This document shows, in pieces, positions 62,372 to 64,000 of a stretch of DNA of 64,000 nucleotides (position 1 is its first letter; the number at the start of each line of letters is the position of its first letter). The DNA lies in contig CAZWOU010000007.1 of the NCBI GenBank assembly GCA_964635375.1, forward strand, positions 19,487 through 83,486. The letters are read 5' to 3'. The stretch comes from CAZMNY01 sp964635375. GTDB taxonomy: Bacteria > Planctomycetota > Planctomycetia > Pirellulales > Pirellulaceae. The notes under the pieces were generated by a model. The model was not told where the DNA came from and searched no databases. It saw only the letters and a program-made list of their open reading frames with translations. The position numbers and the translations under genes are program-made.

Positions 62372-64000
62372 ATGAAGATGAACCAAGTTGTTTTGTTTCT
62401 CCTCGCTTTGTGGGGATCGACTGTCGCAGCCCAAACGCGACCCAACATAGTGGTCTTTCTTTCCGACGACCACACTTGGCGCGATTCGTCGGTTTACGGG
62501 TCGTCCGACATCGACACGCCGAATATGGCGAGGCTGGCCCAGGCCGGGATGACGTTTGACAATGCTTTTGTTGCTTCGCCATCCTGCGCGCCCAGCCGAG
62601 CTGCGCTGCTGACGGGACTCTACCCGCCGAACAACGGCGCCGAGCCAAATCACTCGCGCCCTCGCGCCGATATCAAGAAATTGCCGGCGTACCTTCAGGA
62701 GCTCGGCTACGAAGTCGTCTCGTTTGGGAAGGTCGGCCACTATCGCCAGACGCCCGAGTATGGTTTCGATATCGCGAAGCACTTTGGCTATCACGAGGAC
62801 ATCGCCGTTCCCAAGGCGCTCGAATGGTTGCAGGCCCGCGACGACGCTCGTCCGCTCTGCCTGTTCGTTGGAACCAATTGGCCTCATGTCCCCTGGCCGG
62901 ATGAGACCAGCGAAGCCGATCGGGCAAGACTGAAGGTCCCGCCCAATCACGTCAACAACGCCACCACGCTCGAGTGGCGAGCCAGGTACCACGCTGCGGT
63001 TCGCAAGATGGACGGCGAACTCGGGCAGGTCTACGATCTCGCTCGGGCCAAACTGGGCAAGCACACGCTGTTCGTCCACTCGAGCGACCACGGCGCCCAG
63101 TGGCCGTTTGGGAAATGGAGTCTCTACGATGACGGTATTCGCACTCCTCTTATCGTTAGTTGGCCAGGCCAAGTCGCCCGCGGCGCTCGCACTCAAGCTA
63201 TGGTGTCCTGGATCGACATTCTGCCCACGCTCGTCGAGGCAGCTGGAGGCAAGACACCCGACAATATTGACGGTCGTTCATTTCTACCGGTCGTGCGAGG
63301 TGAGATCGATGGCCACCGGGAGGCGATCTTCACGACCCATAGCGGTGATGGCGCCTTCAATGTCTATCCCATCCGCTCGCTGAGGACTCGCGATGGCTGG
63401 AAGTACATTCGAAACTTGCACGCTGAGTTTCGTTTTACGAGCCACGTCACAAAGGCCCACGCCGACAGCGGTTACTGGACAAGTTGGCTCGAGACAGCGA
63501 GCACGTCGCCCGATGCGCGACGCAAGATCTTTCGCTATCAACAGCGGCCAGCCGAGGAGTTGTATTTTGTTGGCGACGACCCCTACGAACAAACCAATCT
63601 GATCGACCAGCACGCCCACGCTGATCGTCTGGCGAAGTTGCGAAAGTCGCTGGATGGCTGGATGGCGGAGACCAAAGACAGCAAGGCGGTCTATGGCCGG
63701 CCCAAGCGTATCGCCAAACCTGGAAAGCCGAACATTGTCACCGTGTTCATTGACGACATGGGCTGGTCCGACCTGTCCTGCTTCGGCGGTGAAGTTGTTC
63801 GCACGCGAAACATCGATCGCCTGGCCGGCGAGGGCGTCAAATTCCAGAATTTCTATGTCAATTCGCCGATCTGCTCGGCTTCCCGAGTCGCCCTGACCAC
63901 GGGGCAGTATCCGCAGCGCTGGCGGATTACGTCGTATCTCGCCAGACGGGCCCTTAACCGAAAACGAGGCCTCGACCAGTGGCTTGCTCCCAAAGCGCCC
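62372..64000 (+). CDS. Tandem double sulfatase, cut by the window end
   Basis: The frame is open from the ATG at 62372 to the last base, 543 codons, with no stop. A signal peptide (VVLFLLALWGSTVAAQT) leads a first sulfatase domain: RPNIVVFLSDDHTWRDSSVYG, C-A-P-S-R (Cys72 to Arg76) and HSSDHGAQWPFGKW, ending near residue 445. After a short linker a second sulfatase begins at about 453: KPNIVTVFIDDMGWSDLSCFGG, with C-S-A-S-R (Cys501 to Arg505). Both formylglycine motifs are intact so far. The second domain is incomplete. Its end lies beyond the window, and two separate genes fused by a lost stop cannot be excluded. Confidence 0.88.
   Translation, partial: MKMNQVVLFLLALWGSTVAAQTRPNIVVFLSDDHTWRDSSVYGSSDIDTPNMARLAQAGMTFDNAFVASPSCAPSRAALLTGLYPPNNGAEPNHSRPRADIKKLPAYLQELGYEVVSFGKVGHYRQTPEYGFDIAKHFGYHEDIAVPKALEWLQARDDARPLCLFVGTNWPHVPWPDETSEADRARLKVPPNHVNNATTLEWRARYHAAVRKMDGELGQVYDLARAKLGKHTLFVHSSDHGAQWPFGKWSLYDDGIRTPLIVSWPGQVARGARTQAMVSWIDILPTLVEAAGGKTPDNIDGRSFLPVVRGEIDGHREAIFTTHSGDGAFNVYPIRSLRTRDGWKYIRNLHAEFRFTSHVTKAHADSGYWTSWLETASTSPDARRKIFRYQQRPAEELYFVGDDPYEQTNLIDQHAHADRLAKLRKSLDGWMAETKDSKAVYGRPKRIAKPGKPNIVTVFIDDMGWSDLSCFGGEVVRTRNIDRLAGEGVKFQNFYVNSPICSASRVALTTGQYPQRWRITSYLARRALNRKRGLDQWLAPKAP

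Overview
The window looks like a draft-assembled Planctomycetota chromosome segment, most likely from the Pirellulales. The evidence is the gene content: four pairs of planctomycete cytochrome-c/DUF1549/DUF1553-type proteins with DUF1501 proteins, many exported sulfatases, a Pirellula-type heme-binding C-terminus, an exported right-handed beta-helix protein and a planctomycete-style signal peptidase I with a cysteine insert. A run of ten N bases (29469-29478) marks a scaffold join, so frameshifts reported here may be real decay or assembly error.

Left part (1-12071). A gene fragment, a secreted EF-hand/caspase-like protein and a membrane-anchored glycerophosphodiester phosphodiesterase run rightwards. 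Facing them is a tight five-gene minus-strand operon (12071 to 4003): an uncharacterised 209-aa protein, a MoxR/RavA-type AAA+ ATPase, a 239-aa protein, a 918-aa protein with a degenerate vWA domain plus beta-propeller, and a 915-aa bpX6-like protein with helical repeats and a propeller. Three of the four junctions are 4-bp ATGA overlaps. I read this as a MoxR-vWA-beta-propeller ternary system, a class predicted by comparative genomics to act in NTP-dependent biological conflict. It is the most system-like locus here.

Middle-left (12215-25556). A minus-strand three-gene unit encodes a zinc-phospholipase-like protein, a PQQ-type propeller with an embedded methyltransferase fold, and a Tat-exported metallophosphoesterase. 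Diverging from it are an exported phosphatase-methyltransferase fusion and a sialidase-like protein. A response regulator and a histidine kinase follow that were probably one hybrid protein, now split by a perfect 10-bp tandem duplication. Next come an ApaH/PrpE-like phosphatase and a signal peptidase I gene frameshifted in its last conserved box.

Middle (24063-54943). This holds the four cytochrome/DUF1501 pairs, a broken thioredoxin-like gene across the N gap, a lipoprotein, a dipeptidyl-peptidase IV, two sulfatases, a GxxExxY gene bracketed by ~125-bp imperfect inverted repeats, and a 1270-aa CBM9-like/sugar-dehydrogenase/cytochrome fusion.

Right end (55041-64000). A MarR regulator with a perfect upstream palindrome precedes a secreted beta-helix protein with a 23-residue repeat and a cysteine ladder. 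A CBS-domain protein and three sulfatase genes follow. The last is an unusual tandem double sulfatase that runs off the window. Overall the exported enzymes suggest breakdown of sulfated polysaccharides, glycoconjugates and peptides. No tRNA, rRNA, CRISPR array or transposase gene was seen.
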